A stretch of DNA of 64,000 bases from Chloroflexota bacterium (GTDB lineage: Bacteria > Chloroflexota > Anaerolineae > Anaerolineales > Villigracilaceae). Below are positions 49,023 through 56,667 of the stretch, piece by piece. The notes under the pieces are model-generated. The model was not told the origin of the DNA, did not search any database, and saw nothing but the letters and a program-made list of their open reading frames with translations. The position numbers and the translations under genes were made by a program. Numbering within the stretch: the first letter of the stretch is position 1; the number at the start of each line of letters is the position of its first letter. The stretch is from the NCBI GenBank assembly GCA_016213105.1, contig JACRBN010000007.1, positions 62,001 to 126,000 on the forward strand, written 5' to 3'.

Positions 49023-49994
49023 CTACACCTCGATATCGGCGATCTTCATCATGATCACATAGCCGAGCACGATGAGGAAGATCACGCTCCCAAATACACC
49101 AATCACACAGTAAATTCCACCCATTTGCAGGGAAAGCAAATATTCGGGGTTAAGAAACCACAAAACCAGCGTCAGGAAGACGGGGATCAGGGAAAGCACG
49201 GTCCCGGATGTGCGCACCTGGGCGGTCAGGGTTTGGATGTCGCCCTTGATGCGGATACGTTCACGAATGGTAAAGGATATCGTGTCGAGGATCTCGGAGA
49301 GGTTGCCGCCCACCTCGCGCTGCACGTTGACAGCCGTAACCATGAAATCCAGGTCCTGGCTGGGAATGCGGCGCAGCAGGTTGTCCAGGGCCACTTCCAT
49401 GGGGATACCCAGCTGCATCTCCTGCACGACACGACGGAACTCATCGCAGATCGGGTTTGGCATTTCCTTGCTGACCGCCTCCATGGCCTGCATGGTAGAA
49501 TAACCGGCGCGCAGGCCGTTCACCATCAGGTTGATCATGTCGGGGAGTTGATCGTTGAAGCGCTTAAGGCGGCGGCTCTTCTGGCGGTTGACATACATCC
49601 TTGGCAGGAAAAGGCCAATGACAGCTCCAATAACAAAGGAAAAGAGCTGCTGATTTCCCAGAAGCCAGGCAAGCGCTCCCGTGAGGATCACGGAGATCAC
49701 AATCAACGCGAAGAATTCCACCACTTTGAGCTTGACATCGGCGCGGGCCAATTCCCGCGCAATGTTATCGCCGAAGGAAGTTTTCTCCACGCGGCGCGAG
49801 ACCCATTCGGTCAGAACCGTGTCGCCTTTCCGCCGCCCGCCTTCGTCCTGCGACCTTTCCTCACCGAGGTACTGCCCCAAGCGCTGATCGAGGAGGGTGC
49901 GTTCGCTCGAAATGGATACCACCAACCCGATCGAGAGAATCACGATCAGAATGATGCCACCGCCAATGACGATCCAGGGTACAAGTTGTTCCAT
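49023..49994 (-). CDS. tadB: Tad pilus inner-membrane protein TadB
   Basis: A 323-residue type II secretion F-domain protein with an N-terminal helix (~5-28), two helices at ~95-140 and one or two at the C-terminus. DQLPDMINLMVNGLRAGYSTMQAMEAVSKEMPNPICDEFRRVVQEMQLG and DLDFMVTAVNVQREVGGNLSEILDTI are typical TadB segments. Partner of TadC in the motor platform. Confidence 0.94.
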   Translation of the reverse strand: MEQLVPWIVIGGGIILIVILSIGLVVSISSERTLLDQRLGQYLGEERSQDEGGRRKGDTVLTEWVSRRVEKTSFGDNIARELARADVKLKVVEFFALIVISVILTGALAWLLGNQQLFSFVIGAVIGLFLPRMYVNRQKSRRLKRFNDQLPDMINLMVNGLRAGYSTMQAMEAVSKEMPNPICDEFRRVVQEMQLGIPMEVALDNLLRRIPSQDLDFMVTAVNVQREVGGNLSEILDTISFTIRERIRIKGDIQTLTAQVRTSGTVLSLIPVFLTLVLWFLNPEYLLSLQMGGIYCVIGVFGSVIFLIVLGYVIMMKIADIEV

Positions 49995-50005
49995 GGTTTA
50001 TAGGT

Positions 50006-51430
50006 CTAATAACGCCGACGCTCTCCGATGCCAAAGATGGCTGGAGGCAGGTGAATACCGGACGATTCGATTTTATCCATGAATTTCGGGCGCAGGCCGG
50101 TCGGTCGCAGGCGACCCATTATGCGTCCGTCTTCGATGCCTGTCTGTTCATACACGAACAGGTCGGTCAGGGTAATCACTTCGCCTTCCATGCCGCTGAC
50201 CTCGGTAATGTGCGTCACTTTACGCGTGCCATCGCGCATACGGGACTGGTGAACGATCAAATCGATGGCCGACGAGATTTGTTCACGAATGGCGCGCGAG
50301 GGCAAATCCATGCCTGCCATCAAGGTCATGGTTTCGAGACGGGAGAGGGTATCGCGGGGGCCGTTGGAGTGCAGGGTGGTCATGGAACCGTCATGGCCCG
50401 TGTTCATGGCCTGCAACATGTCCAGCGCGGCCTCATCGCGGATTTCACCGACGATCACGCGATCGGGGCGCATGCGCAACGAGTTAATTACCAATTGACG
50501 GATGGTGATCTCGCCGCGATTTTCGATGTTCGGGGGGCGGGATTCGAGTGTGACCACGTGCTCCTGGCGCAACTGCAATTCGGCCGCGTTCTCGATGGTC
50601 ACGATGCGTTCATCGGCCGGAATGAAACTGGAGAGAATGTTCAGGAGGGTGGTTTTACCTGAACCGGTACCACCGGAGATGACGACGTTCAACCTGGATT
50701 CCACACAGGCCTTGAGGAACTGGAGAGACTCTGCCGTGATGGAACCGAATTGCACCAGTTGCTCGACCGTGATCGGATTGCGTGAAAATTTACGGATGGT
50801 AAGCGTGGGGCCGACCAGCGAAATGGGAGGGATCACCGCATTCACGCGGGAACCGTCGGGGAGACGGGCGTCCACGTAGGGGCTGGCCTCATCGATGCGG
50901 CGGCCAAGCGGCGCCACAATACGGTCGATGATGCGCAGGACGTGATCGTTATTCTCGAAGGTCACGGGCACGCGGTGGATCTTGCCTTTGCGCTCGATGT
51001 AGATATTCTTCGCCCCGTTGACCATGATTTCCGTGATGGTCTCGTCCTCCAACAGGGGTTGAAGCGGTCCGAAACCGAGGATCTCGGCTGCGATCTGCTC
51101 GAACAGACGGGCGCGCTCAGGACGCGAGAGAACGATATTCTCTTCGGTCAGGATTTGCTCGAACAGATCGAGGATCGTCCTGCGCACCTCTTCGGTCTTG
51201 GACACATCCATCGACGGATCGAGTTCCGCCAGGAGTTTGTTCTGAACGCGCGTCTTCAGGTCAAAATAGGACCCGGCTTGCGGGGAGGTGATGGGGGCAT
51301 TCACCCGCCTGGATTGCAGGGACGAAAGCCGCGAGCCATCCCCGCCGGAGCCGGATTGCCCGCCTCCCTGCGCGGGGGCGGCGCCTTTCTGCCCACCCTG
51401 ACCTTGTTCGATTCGCTTAAGCAGCGACAT
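50006..51430 (-). CDS. tadA: Tad pilus ATPase TadA/CpaF
   Basis: A 474-residue secretion ATPase of the CpaF/TadA group. Walker A ISGGTGSGKTTLLN, Asp box and Walker B around ALDMLQAMNTGHDGSMTTLHSN (with the His box), and the N-terminal YVDARLPDGSRVNAVIPP are intact. The first ~60 residues are a flexible Gly/Ser/Gln-rich leader. It powers pilus assembly and probably retraction. It follows the cpaE-like gene by 13 bases. Confidence 0.96.
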   Translation of the reverse strand: MSLLKRIEQGQGGQKGAAPAQGGGQSGSGGDGSRLSSLQSRRVNAPITSPQAGSYFDLKTRVQNKLLAELDPSMDVSKTEEVRRTILDLFEQILTEENIVLSRPERARLFEQIAAEILGFGPLQPLLEDETITEIMVNGAKNIYIERKGKIHRVPVTFENNDHVLRIIDRIVAPLGRRIDEASPYVDARLPDGSRVNAVIPPISLVGPTLTIRKFSRNPITVEQLVQFGSITAESLQFLKACVESRLNVVISGGTGSGKTTLLNILSSFIPADERIVTIENAAELQLRQEHVVTLESRPPNIENRGEITIRQLVINSLRMRPDRVIVGEIRDEAALDMLQAMNTGHDGSMTTLHSNGPRDTLSRLETMTLMAGMDLPSRAIREQISSAIDLIVHQSRMRDGTRKVTHITEVSGMEGEVITLTDLFVYEQTGIEDGRIMGRLRPTGLRPKFMDKIESSGIHLPPAIFGIGERRRY

Positions 51431-51443
51431 ACGGCATCACTCC

Positions 51444-52691
51444 TTACCGTCTACCACTAGTAGGTAATTTCTCGTCTTCGGCTTCCAGCGCAGCAATTCG
51501 ACTACGAACTGCCTCCGCCAGGCTGTACATGCCGCGTCCCACAAGCTGATTCTTGTTATCAACCATGAAGGGAATGCCACGGTTGACGGCATTGATGACA
51601 ATGCGCTCATCCAGCGGGACCACCGCTGCCACATCCTGCTTCAGGTTCTTGCCAACCCGTTCTGGGGTGATGGCAATACGCTTGTCGAAACGGTTCATGG
51701 CCAGGACAATGCGGTCCTTCTGAACACCCAGGGTATGGAACAGATCGAGGCAAAGGCTGACATTCTTGATGGATGGAATCTCCTGGGTCGTCACCACCAC
51801 CACCACATCACTGCGGTCGATGGTGGCCAGGGCAATATCCGTCAAGGTGGAACTCGTATCGATCACCACGTAGGCATATAACTGCTTGAGCAGGTGGATG
51901 ACGCGTTCGAACTGGTCTGCCGTGACCTTTTCCGCATACTCGGGTTTGGGCGGCGCAGTCAGGACATGAATGCCCGAAGCCTGGTGCTTGATCATGATGT
52001 CTTCGATGATCTCCGAGTCCAGTTCTTCGATGCGGGGGGCAATTTCGATGAGCGTATTCTTGCCCTGTTCGTTGATGAAGACGGCCACATCGCCAAACTG
52101 GAGGTTCGAATCCACTAGCACGACGCGGGTATCCTCATTGTGCAGGGCGATGGCCAGGTTGACGGCCAGTGTGGTGGTGCCGACTCCGCCCTTTGGGCTG
52201 TATACCGTCACCACCTTGCCCTGCAACAATCCCGGCAGGGTGGGAACGGAGGTGGGCAGGCCGGTCATGGCTGTTGCACCGCGCCCGCCCACGTTCTTGG
52301 AGCGCTCAATGCGCGCCATTTCACTGGCGCGGCGAATGGCGGAGATCAATTCATCGCCCATGGGCGGCTTGGTCAGGAAATCACGCGCGCCAGCAAGCAT
52401 GGCCCGCCGCATGTAATTCTGATCGTTTTGGACGGAAAGAATTACAACCTGGATGTGGGGCGACTTGTGACGGATGGTCTCGGTGGCCGTGATGCCGTCG
52501 ATATCCGGCATATTGATATCCATGAGCACCACATCCGGGTCCAATTCCAGGGCAAGTTGGATGCCCTCCTTGCCCGAACGGGCAGCCCCGACCACTTCCA
52601 CGTCAGGCTCGAATTGGAGCAACTTCCTAACATTTTCCCGGGTCTCGGCAATGTCGTCTACGATCAGTACCCGGATTTTTTCAGCTGGCAT
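51444..52691 (-). CDS. cpaE: CpaE/TadZ-type localisation ATPase with receiver domain
   Basis: A 415-residue protein. Residues ~1-125 are a receiver domain with the acidic pair VDD, phospho-acceptor Asp in VVLMDINMPDIDG and Lys in LTKPPMG. All key residues are present, unlike many TadZ proteins with a degenerate receiver. Residues ~150-390 are a MinD/ParA-like ATPase with the deviant Walker A YSPKGGVGTTTLAVN. Such proteins place the Tad machinery in the cell. Phosphorylation by a kinase such as that at 33640 is possible but not shown. Confidence 0.94.
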   Translation of the reverse strand: MPAEKIRVLIVDDIAETRENVRKLLQFEPDVEVVGAARSGKEGIQLALELDPDVVLMDINMPDIDGITATETIRHKSPHIQVVILSVQNDQNYMRRAMLAGARDFLTKPPMGDELISAIRRASEMARIERSKNVGGRGATAMTGLPTSVPTLPGLLQGKVVTVYSPKGGVGTTTLAVNLAIALHNEDTRVVLVDSNLQFGDVAVFINEQGKNTLIEIAPRIEELDSEIIEDIMIKHQASGIHVLTAPPKPEYAEKVTADQFERVIHLLKQLYAYVVIDTSSTLTDIALATIDRSDVVVVVTTQEIPSIKNVSLCLDLFHTLGVQKDRIVLAMNRFDKRIAITPERVGKNLKQDVAAVVPLDERIVINAVNRGIPFMVDNKNQLVGRGMYSLAEAVRSRIAALEAEDEKLPTSGRR

Positions 52692-52730
52692 AAATTACCT
52701 CTGAACCAAAATGGGGTTGGCCCGATGTTC

Positions 52731-53795
52731 CTATTGCTGCGGGACGATATCGTTCTGCAGGATCGGCGCAACCAGGAAATCGATGCGCGGCTGAGTGGCG
52801 TACGGAAGCTTGGCGGGCGTGGGGATACTGTACTGGCTGAGCAGCAACTGAAGCGTCATGCCCTCCGTGAGCACACGGGTGGTGTCATTCGGGTTGCGCA
52901 GCGACAAGTGGAACTGGACATTGCTATAGGTTAGATAGGAAAGGGTGATCGCATCAGCCGGATTGACGATCAAGGTCACAACATCCGGTTTGACGGGCGC
53001 CTCATCGGTTTGCTGCTGTTGGGCAGCGGGGTCCTCGACAGTCGCGCCGCCATTGAGCGGGAAGTTCCCAGCCTTCAGAACGGTCACATCCTGCAGGAGC
53101 AACTGGCAGGTCAGGCGCGGACGCTGGGCTTCGGCGGGCATGATATAGAAGGGCTGCTGAACCGAGGGGTCAAGTTCGAGCCGTCCCTGGGGGCCGGTCT
53201 CTTCGACCAGGCCACCGCTCAAGGAGATGACCGGCAGGTGATCCTGCAACTGGCCCGGGCCTTGCAACATGCCTGCGGTGTTGGGGGTGATCGACTGGAA
53301 GGTGGGGTCGACATCCACGAACAGGAAACAGACATTCACGTTGACATGCGCACCATCGGCCACGCCGTAACTGGCCAGGGAGAGACGGGTGGCGGGAATC
53401 GAAATGGCCGTCATTCCAGGCGGTACGAGGGTGGCCCAGGCCGGCCCGGCAATCGAAACTGCCTGGTTCTTGTTGACCACCATCGATTCGGTAATCACAA
53501 CACCCTGGTCCAACGGGAAGCGGCTGACCATGTCCGTTGTCAGTTGAGTCTCTTCATCCCTCGTATACATCACGGTGATGACCTGATCCTGGGGAATGGA
53601 GATAGTCATCAGGACATCCTTTGTGATTGCGCCGCCTTGCGGAATATTCTGCTTGGCAACGAAAATCTCAACCAAAGGAACCTGACCCGTCTCGGGCGTT
53701 TGGGTGTTCATCAACGTTGAAATAAGATATGCTCCAACGCCCAAACCAATGATCAGGATCAACAAAACAAATATCCAAACTCGTGCTCTACGCAT
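52731..53795 (-). CDS. cpaB: Flp pilus assembly protein CpaB/RcpC
   Basis: A 354-residue protein with an N-terminal membrane helix (VWIFVLLILIIGLGVGAYLIS) and an SAF domain (~40-130; VEIFVAKQNIPQGGAITKDVLMTISIPQDQ...PLDQGVVITESMV) as in CpaB/RcpC. The outer part is proline-rich and ends near residue 354. In Gram-negative bacteria the family acts at the outer-membrane secretin; no secretin is seen here. First gene of the tad run, with AGGAG before the start and a -10 at 53847. Confidence 0.9.
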   Translation of the reverse strand: MRRARVWIFVLLILIIGLGVGAYLISTLMNTQTPETGQVPLVEIFVAKQNIPQGGAITKDVLMTISIPQDQVITVMYTRDEETQLTTDMVSRFPLDQGVVITESMVVNKNQAVSIAGPAWATLVPPGMTAISIPATRLSLASYGVADGAHVNVNVCFLFVDVDPTFQSITPNTAGMLQGPGQLQDHLPVISLSGGLVEETGPQGRLELDPSVQQPFYIMPAEAQRPRLTCQLLLQDVTVLKAGNFPLNGGATVEDPAAQQQQTDEAPVKPDVVTLIVNPADAITLSYLTYSNVQFHLSLRNPNDTTRVLTEGMTLQLLLSQYSIPTPAKLPYATQPRIDFLVAPILQNDIVPQQ

Positions 53796-53846
53796 AGAAG
53801 ATCTCCTCTCTTTGCCACCTGCTGCAAAGCGTTTGTCTCATCGAGT

Positions 53847-53852
53847 ATTATA
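53847..53852 (-). promoter_or_regulatory. Likely -10 of the tad operon
   Basis: TATAAT on the minus strand, about 50 bases before the cpaB start. No good -35 at the expected distance, so either an extended -10 or an activator may be needed. Confidence 0.55.
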
Positions 53853-54139
53853 CAGGAAAAATGACGATTTTCGACCGATAAAAATGTCAAAATCATAATC
53901 ATGGCGCGGCCCCCAGCCGCCACCCCCTGGGTTGAGCCTGTCGAAACCAGGTGCGCACGGCTGAATCCCTGGCGATTGCACCCACCGCCGTAGCAGCAAC
54001 CTCCTCGATGACGGTGCAAGACGGCAAGGCCAGTGTGTCATCCAGCGGCCGGCTGGCGGATTGATTTCAGTTGAAACCCGCAATGGCTCGCTTTTGCTGC
54101 GATACCTGCACTGGTTCCGTTGTCATCTCGCACCTTTGA
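53853..54139. other. Intergenic region with repeat remnant
   Basis: With the cpaB leader this makes a gap of 344 bases. It contains GGGTTGAGCCTGTCGAAACC (about 53930-53949), an imperfect palindrome of the kind commonly dispersed in bacterial genomes. On the minus strand a 19-codon frame (54067-54126, beginning MTTEPVQVSQQ, with AAAGGTG upstream) lies just behind the protease gene. It looks like the first codons of a lost gene. Confidence 0.45.
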
Positions 54140-54853
54140 TCAGTTTCGTCTCGCCGTATTGTTGTTACCGATAATGAGATTTCCAGAAACGTCCCCGTCG
54201 ACATTGACCGCAATGCCGCCGTCGCCGGCCGAGGCCTTTGCGGTGGGCTGTGCGGACCTGCCCGCGCCCCCCTTTTCCAGCGGAAGCTCGGGGAAGATTT
54301 CCTGCAGAACTTCCATTGGGAGGCCAAAGGAGGGCCTGCCCACATCCTCAGCCTTGATGCCGCTTTGCAGCATGCCCACCACGGATTCCAGTTCCACGTC
54401 CCAGATGGGCGCACCGCTAAAACCCTGGGTCACCTGGCGCGATTCGAGCTGGAGTTGGGCATGTCCCGTCGGGCTTTGGACCCAGCCAAGGATCCTGCCC
54501 GCGCCGTTCAGTCCATGGATCTCGCCGAGGACGGGATAGCCGAAGATGGAAAATTCGTGCAACTTGCTCTCCTGGGAGGAGATCACGCGCAAGGGTGTGA
54601 AGTCGATTTTGCGCCTGGGCTTGAGCACGGCCACATCGAATTTCTCCTTTGGGCTGTAGTATTCCACCTCCGCCCCAAACACATCGTTTGAGCCTGCCAG
54701 CCGAAAGTAGGCCGTCATCTCGGGATGGTAGTATCCCTCGATCACGTGCGCGCAGGTCAGGATCACCCCCGTCGAAACGAAGAAGCCCGTGCCGAGGATC
54801 GCCTCGGACTGCGGGTTGGATTTGATGGCGACAACGCCTTTGCGTGGATCCAA
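54140..54853 (-). CDS. Trypsin-like serine protease with repeat-type tail
   Basis: A 237-residue S1-fold protease without a signal peptide. Catalytic residues are His in TCAHVIEG, Asp in KFDVAVLKP and Ser in TQGFSGAPIWD, all intact. The last ~30 residues are glycine/asparagine-rich (IAVNVDGDVSGNLIIGNNN). I associate this type of tail with cytoplasmic trypsin-like modules of multi-gene conflict or signalling systems. The start is TTG, with GGGAGG five bases upstream. It has a good promoter with an inverted repeat over the -10 (54884-54924). No partner protein follows; only a short remnant frame does. Confidence 0.85.
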   Translation of the reverse strand: MDPRKGVVAIKSNPQSEAILGTGFFVSTGVILTCAHVIEGYYHPEMTAYFRLAGSNDVFGAEVEYYSPKEKFDVAVLKPRRKIDFTPLRVISSQESKLHEFSIFGYPVLGEIHGLNGAGRILGWVQSPTGHAQLQLESRQVTQGFSGAPIWDVELESVVGMLQSGIKAEDVGRPSFGLPMEVLQEIFPELPLEKGGAGRSAQPTAKASAGDGGIAVNVDGDVSGNLIIGNNNTARRN

Positions 54854-54883
54854 GTGAGCCTCCCAAAACTAGAGTAAATGCAT

Positions 54884-54924
54884 CTAATTAGAATTAGTAT
54901 ACAAAAAATGGGAAGGGAAGACAA
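54884..54924 (-). promoter_or_regulatory. Promoter and operator-like repeat of the protease gene
   Basis: Minus strand TTGTCT (54919-54924), 17-base spacer, TATACT (54896-54901). The palindrome CTAATTAGAATTAG (54884-54897) overlaps the -10 and the likely start point, a repressor-type position. Confidence 0.65.
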
Positions 54925-54936
54925 GCACAATGAGCA

Positions 54937-55173
54937 CTAACCGAGCATATCGCCCTCATACTCCAAAGCGGATTCCAAAACCCCCAGTGCTGACTCTCGC
55001 TCCGCCAGGCTCAACAATTTCCGCGCAACAACCTCCTCCACGTAGCCATCCCCGCAATGCGGACAAACCCGGGCGGGCACGCCGCTGACCGTCAGCCGGA
55101 ACTCGCCGCGCGTCAAAATCACGGAGATCGACCGATCCACGGTTTCAGCCTGGAGACAGATCAGGCATTTCAC
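54937..55173 (-). CDS. YgiT-type zinc-finger protein (antitoxin-like)
   Basis: A 78-residue protein with two CxxC knuckles (CLIC and CPHC) and the YgiT-type zinc finger pattern (VCPHCGDGYVEE), as found in the N-terminal part of MqsA antitoxins, followed by a helix. There is no HTH domain. The start is GTG overlapping the stop of the DUF4258 gene by four bases, so it is translationally coupled. DUF4258/YgiT pairs recur in Chloroflexota and cyanobacteria and are commonly annotated as toxin-antitoxin-like. The activity is not established. Confidence 0.85.
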   Translation of the reverse strand: MKCLICLQAETVDRSISVILTRGEFRLTVSGVPARVCPHCGDGYVEEVVARKLLSLAERESALGVLESALEYEGDMLG

Positions 55174-55451
55174 GGGCTTCTCCTCCGCTTGAAATCCCGC
55201 GTCCACTGGGACGGCTCGGGGACGTAGGCCGTGATGACGACCGCCTCGTCGGCCTGCACACCTTCGCTGACCACCACGTGAAGAGGATTGCGCCCCTGCC
55301 CGCCCAGGATCAATCGACTGGGCGCGGACATTTCGTTCGAGTAGTCCTCGATGGTCTCGCCCCGCTCCAGGGTTTGACGGACCTTGTTCAGGGGGATGCT
55401 GCGCTCGAACATACGCTGCACCGCATGGAGGCGATAAACAGTCTTTTTCAT
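55170..55451 (-). CDS. DUF4258 protein (toxin-like partner)
   Basis: A 93-residue DUF4258 protein: YRLHAVQRMFERSI, then TLERGETIEDYSNE, then PSRLILGGQGRNPLHVVVSEG and VITAYVPEPSQW. The family is related to small RelE/BrnT-like RNase folds and usually sits with a YgiT-type zinc finger, as here. The start at 55451 has no ribosome-binding site, but TACAAT lies six bases upstream (55458-55463), so it is probably leaderless. It is divergent from the mini-ORF/HIT run. Confidence 0.85.
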   Translation of the reverse strand: MKKTVYRLHAVQRMFERSIPLNKVRQTLERGETIEDYSNEMSAPSRLILGGQGRNPLHVVVSEGVQADEAVVITAYVPEPSQWTRDFKRRRSP

Positions 55452-55457
55452 GGAAGG

Positions 55458-55507
55458 ATTGTACCATTTTGGTCGATTCGTTCTTTTGCAAAGCGCGGGC
55501 GTATAAT
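55458..55507. promoter_or_regulatory. Divergent leaderless-type promoters
   Basis: Minus strand TACAAT (55458-55463) lies six bases from the DUF4258 ATG. Plus strand TATAAT (55502-55507) lies seven bases from an ATG at 55515. No ribosome-binding site follows either one. Confidence 0.6.
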
Positions 55508-55514
55508 TCTGCAA

Positions 55515-55583
55515 ATGTTGCTCTGGCTTTCCATAAAACATGTGAATGGCTTATTGTTAAAGGAGAATAAGCGGCGATGCTAA
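55515..55583 (+). CDS. Leaderless mini-ORF upstream of the HIT gene
   Basis: Encodes 22 residues (MLLWLSIKHVNGLLLKENKR, then RC). A TATAAT box ends seven bases before the ATG, so the codon would be at the 5' end of the transcript. Its 3' part contains AAAGGAG, the ribosome-binding site of the next mini-ORF, and its stop overlaps that ORF's start. It may be a leader peptide that gates downstream translation or may be chance. Confidence 0.4.
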   Translation: MLLWLSIKHVNGLLLKENKRRC

Positions 55584-55654
55584 TCGATGAATTGACGGCG
55601 TACATTTTCGATGAACAGCCGCACTTCCTGGCTGCAGCATGGGATGAAGCATGA
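55577..55654 (+). CDS. Second mini-ORF, coupled to the HIT gene
   Basis: Encodes 25 residues (MLIDELTAYIFDEQPHFLAA, then AWDEA). AAAGGAG lies 11 bases upstream. Its TGA overlaps the ATG of the HIT-family gene in an ATGA arrangement, while the HIT gene itself has no good ribosome-binding site, so coupling is likely. The sequence is not low-complexity and could be a small protein or the N-terminal remnant of a larger one. Confidence 0.5.
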   Translation: MLIDELTAYIFDEQPHFLAAAWDEA

Positions 55655-56154
55655 AGACCAAAGACTTCCTCGGCCATGAATGGGACATCGAGTGCATGGG
55701 CTGCGCTGTTGCGGACGGGTCCATGTCTGTGCCTGGGGGATTCATTTACAGGTCGCAGCATTTCTGCGTTCATCAGGATCCGCTCATTCCACTGCCAGGC
55801 TTTTTGGTGATCGCTTCGCTGCGGCATATTCGTTCCATTGCTGAGATGGATGATGCCGAGTATCAGGAATTTGCCAGCCTTGTGCGAGTCACCCACAAAG
55901 CCATCAAGCAAGTCACACAGATCGAGCATCTGACCCTCGTTCAGGAAGAGAGTTCCATTCACTTTCACTTGTGGTTCTTCCCCTGGACGGAAGAGGTCAT
56001 CGAGAAATATGGTCCGCCTTCGCTGGCGAAGATTCGGGAGATCATGGCAAAGTATAAGAAACAGGTAATTGACGAAGCAGAATGGGCAATGCTACAGAAA
56101 TCCATAAAAGAGATAAAATCAAATCTGGAAGGCGGCATATATGAACATAAATAA
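55651..56154 (+). CDS. HIT-family nucleotide-binding protein
   Basis: A 167-residue protein of the histidine triad superfamily. The C-terminal half contains SSIHFHLWFFPW, a H-x-H-x-x-x triad region in the usual place, and the N-terminal half has ECMGCAVADG and PGFLVIASLRHIRSIAEMDDAEYQEF, which match HIT proteins of the Ap4A hydrolase/GalT side branch. The third His of HxHxH is replaced by a hydrophobic residue, so hydrolase activity is uncertain. The last ~40 residues are a charged helix. It depends on coupling to the 25-residue ORF and overlaps the next gene by 14 bases. Confidence 0.8.
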   Translation: MKTKDFLGHEWDIECMGCAVADGSMSVPGGFIYRSQHFCVHQDPLIPLPGFLVIASLRHIRSIAEMDDAEYQEFASLVRVTHKAIKQVTQIEHLTLVQEESSIHFHLWFFPWTEEVIEKYGPPSLAKIREIMAKYKKQVIDEAEWAMLQKSIKEIKSNLEGGIYEHK

Positions 56155-56650
56155 CAAGCAAAATACGAACCCTTACATCCTTTCGAAAAATGGCAGAATT
56201 CTGCTCATAATTCTAGTGGTCGTGATATTTTGTGTTCTTCCTTTTTTCGGTTTATTCCATCTTTTTTTAGCGCTCCTCGCAATAATCGCAATTTCTCTTT
56301 CGCTTGGACTTTTTATTTACAACAAACAAATGCTAACATATTCCCTGCTATCCCTCCTCATCGGTCTTCTCCTTATCACCAGCAGCGCGACCATAATGTA
56401 CGCATCATTCCAAGCAGACCTTACACAAAAAAGTATCTATCAACAACTGGGAGGAGGATTATCCATGATAAGTTCCGGGCTAACCTTCCTTGCAGGTTCA
56501 ATAGCAATACCAAAAATAAATAAATCTGGCTACTTAAAAAATAGCGAGTTCAAATATCCAAGGTATTCAATCGTTATTTGTCTAATTTCTGGTATTGTCC
56601 AAATTGCAAGCGGAACCTTTATTTTCATCCTCGGGCTTCAACAGCTTTGA
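56141..56650 (+). CDS. AT-rich four-helix membrane protein
   Basis: A 169-residue protein with four hydrophobic segments (~20-40, 42-60, 65-90 and 145-165, plus a weaker one near 105-120). No family recognised. Its codon use is strikingly AT-rich (frequent AAA, ATA, TTA) against GC-rich neighbours on both sides, which suggests recent transfer. It overlaps the HIT gene, so the two may have arrived together. Confidence 0.7.
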   Translation: MNINNKQNTNPYILSKNGRILLIILVVVIFCVLPFFGLFHLFLALLAIIAISLSLGLFIYNKQMLTYSLLSLLIGLLLITSSATIMYASFQADLTQKSIYQQLGGGLSMISSGLTFLAGSIAIPKINKSGYLKNSEFKYPRYSIVICLISGIVQIASGTFIFILGLQQL

Positions 56651-56667
56651 CCCAGAAGGATACTCCC

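Noticed and set aside
53759-54083. Short minus-strand frames upstream of cpaB
   Set aside because: They cross the tad promoter region and repeat remnant, and their translations are low-complexity; no start is supported.
54937-55968. A long minus-strand frame (343 codons) that would fuse upstream sequence to the YgiT-type protein
   Set aside because: Only the last 78 codons match a family, and the coupled GTG start overlaps the DUF4258 stop. The upstream part is antisense to the HIT gene and out of frame with DUF4258.
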